From contig NZ_CP065800.1 in the NCBI RefSeq assembly GCF_023206215.1, forward strand, positions 2,728,001-2,792,000: DNA of 64,000 bases. Reading direction: 5' to 3'. Source of the DNA: Butyrivibrio fibrisolvens. Lineage in GTDB: Bacteria; Bacillota; Clostridia; Lachnospirales; Lachnospiraceae. Below the pieces are notes generated by a model. That model was not told the DNA's origin. It saw only the letters and a list, made by a program, of their open reading frames with translations, and did not search any database. Each line of letters starts with the position of its first letter. Positions within the stretch are counted from its first letter, which is position 1. The position numbers and the translations under genes were made by a program. This document shows positions 63,204 to 64,000 of this stretch, in pieces.

Positions 63204-63292
63204 CAGACGGGAGCTTTTGTAAAAGGCTGAGAGGAAGGTAAGACCTTCGACCGAGAACCTGATTTGGATAATGCCAACGTAGGGATGCCCAT
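63204..63292 (+). ncRNA. TPP (THI-box) riboswitch
   Basis: The conserved THI elements are all present in order: GGGAGC at the 5' side, GGCTGAGAGGAAGG (from 63225), AGACCTTCGACC, GAACCTGATTTGGATAATGCC and CAACGTAGGGATG (to about 63287). It should bind thiamine pyrophosphate and switch off the thiamine synthesis genes that follow. Confidence 0.95.
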
Positions 63293-63376
63293 TTAGTCAT
63301 GTATTATGGCTTATAACTATGGGAGAGCAATTTATTATAATTAGTATTGCTTATGATTACTCGATAAATAGACCAT

Positions 63377-63414
63377 AAAAGCTACCGATTGATTTCGGTA
63401 GCTTTTATTTTTCC
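63377..63414 (+). terminator. Rho-independent terminator of the TPP riboswitch
   Basis: AAAAGCTACCGA (63377-63388) pairs with TCGGTAGCTTTT (63395-63406), then ATTTTT. Located between the aptamer and thiS, it is the likely expression platform for transcriptional control. Confidence 0.88.
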
Positions 63415-63521
63415 ATTAAATCGGATCAATTAACGATGATCATCCATATGTCTAAGTCTTTTTGAGCAAAGATCGTTGCACTATTCCCAATCACTTTTAT
63501 ACAAAAACAGGAGGAGAGATT

Positions 63522-63716
63522 ATGGTTACTGTAAATGGTGAAAACTGCCAGCTGGACGGCCTTGATGTACTAACTATGTTAAGTCAAAAAGGTTATGCAC
63601 TTACACGAGTAGTTACTGAGTTAAATGGGCAGATAGTCCCTAAGGCCGCTTATGAAAAGACAATTTTAAAAAGTGGTGATGTTGTAGAAGTTGTCAGCTT
63701 TGTTGGTGGTGGCTGA
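63522..63716 (+). CDS. thiS: Sulfur carrier protein ThiS
   Basis: A 64-residue ubiquitin-like protein: MVTVNGENCQLDGLDVLTML, VVTELNGQIVPKAAYEK and the end GDVVEVVSFVGGG with the terminal Gly-Gly that is adenylated and loaded with sulfur for thiazole synthesis. GGAGGAG precedes ATG 63522; the longer frame to 63462 is not needed. It is under the TPP riboswitch and followed by thiF. The C-terminus has three glycines, one more than usual is harmless. Confidence 0.95.
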   Translation: MVTVNGENCQLDGLDVLTMLSQKGYALTRVVTELNGQIVPKAAYEKTILKSGDVVEVVSFVGGG

Positions 63717-63746
63717 GTCGTAGTTTTTACATGGAATGAGGTTAAT

Positions 63747-64000
63747 ATGATCGTTAATAATGAATCACAAATAGCATTTGGTTATGAGCTAAGAAAAGCT
63801 CAGGAAGAAAAAGAGAGTAAAGAAGTTGTTGATGCGCTTGCAGGGTCTACAGTTGCTATATGCGGCCTCGGAGGACTCGGCTCTAACATAGCGATGATGC
63901 TGTCAAGAGCAGGTGTTGGAAGGCTTATACTAACAGATTTTGATACAGTTAATATTACAAATCTTCACAGACAGTTCTATAAGACAAGTCAGCTTGACAT
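63747..64000 (+). CDS. thiF: Sulfur carrier protein adenylyltransferase ThiF (cut by window end)
   Basis: ATG 63747 with GAGGTT upstream opens a frame that runs off the window. The 84 visible codons contain the nucleotide-binding AICGLGGLGSNIAMMLSRAGVGR and LILTDFDTVNITNLHRQFY, diagnostic of the E1-like ThiF/MoeB family. The helical N-terminal extension (IAFGYELRKAQEEKES) is typical of the clostridial ThiF that activates ThiS. The rest of the thiamine operon probably continues beyond the window. Confidence 0.93.
   Translation, partial: MIVNNESQIAFGYELRKAQEEKESKEVVDALAGSTVAICGLGGLGSNIAMMLSRAGVGRLILTDFDTVNITNLHRQFYKTSQLD

Overview
The window looks like the chromosome of a rumen or gut Lachnospiraceae bacterium, most like Butyrivibrio or Pseudobutyrivibrio. 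The reasons are a low-to-moderate GC content, strong AGGAGG-type ribosome binding sites, plant-glycan enzymes (GH53 galactanase, GH31 and GH78-type hydrolases), lipoproteins with long Asp/Ser/Glu-rich linkers, YesMN-type two-component regulators, and families (Dabb, DUF362, DUF3990, Pr6Pr, TauE) that recur in that group. This is inferred from content; there is no rRNA in the window. I see no tRNA, rRNA, CRISPR array, complete IS element or prophage.

Layout. 0-7.6 kb: an AraC-type regulator divergent from an RbsA/RbsC-like sugar ABC operon that ends in a cytoplasmic GH78-like rhamnosidase. This block looks more GC-rich than what follows. 7.9-9 kb: a Nif11-like small peptide and a small membrane protein. 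9-14.6 kb: GH31 alpha-glucosidase, a LysR and an AraC regulator on the minus strand, and a secreted GH53 endo-galactanase lipoprotein. 14.9-22 kb: small unknown proteins, then three large acidic lipoproteins (a DUF3298/RsiV-like one, an unknown one, and one with a discoidin/NADase-type C-terminal domain). 22-31 kb: a flavin/iron-sulfur enoate-reductase-like enzyme, a MATE exporter, Dabb and nitroreductase genes, an AraC regulator that overlaps a convergent carboxylesterase, and a GPH sugar symporter.

31.6-36.6 kb: an ABC-2 exporter operon with a NarL-type two-component system whose sensor kinase is frameshifted. 36.7-46 kb: DUF4261, enolase, a truncated phospholipase-C-like gene, VanZ, TauE, flavodoxin, Pr6Pr, an AlkZ-related protein joined to a headless AAA ATPase. 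46-48.6 kb: a small lipoprotein with two YGP motifs next to a radical SAM/SPASM enzyme, followed by a paralogue of the lipoprotein at 19.9 kb. 48.9-51.2 kb: DUF362, two tiny genes and a DUF3990 ADP-ribosyltransferase-like protein. 51.4-57.4 kb: an oligosaccharide ABC cassette (lipoprotein, LplB-like and YtcP-like permeases) with a YesMN pair. 57.7-62 kb: a ferric-type ABC transporter. 62.4 kb: an orphan UvrD-type helicase C-terminal domain. 63.2 kb to the end: a TPP riboswitch controlling thiS and thiF, the latter cut by the window edge.

The most interesting candidates are the radical SAM/YGPP-lipoprotein pair, a dispersed 41-bp palindromic repeat present at least five times, the frameshifted sensor kinase of the exporter operon, the structured leader at 19.6-19.86 kb, and several truncated genes that mark repeated gene decay. 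All family assignments come from reading protein motifs; no database search was run.
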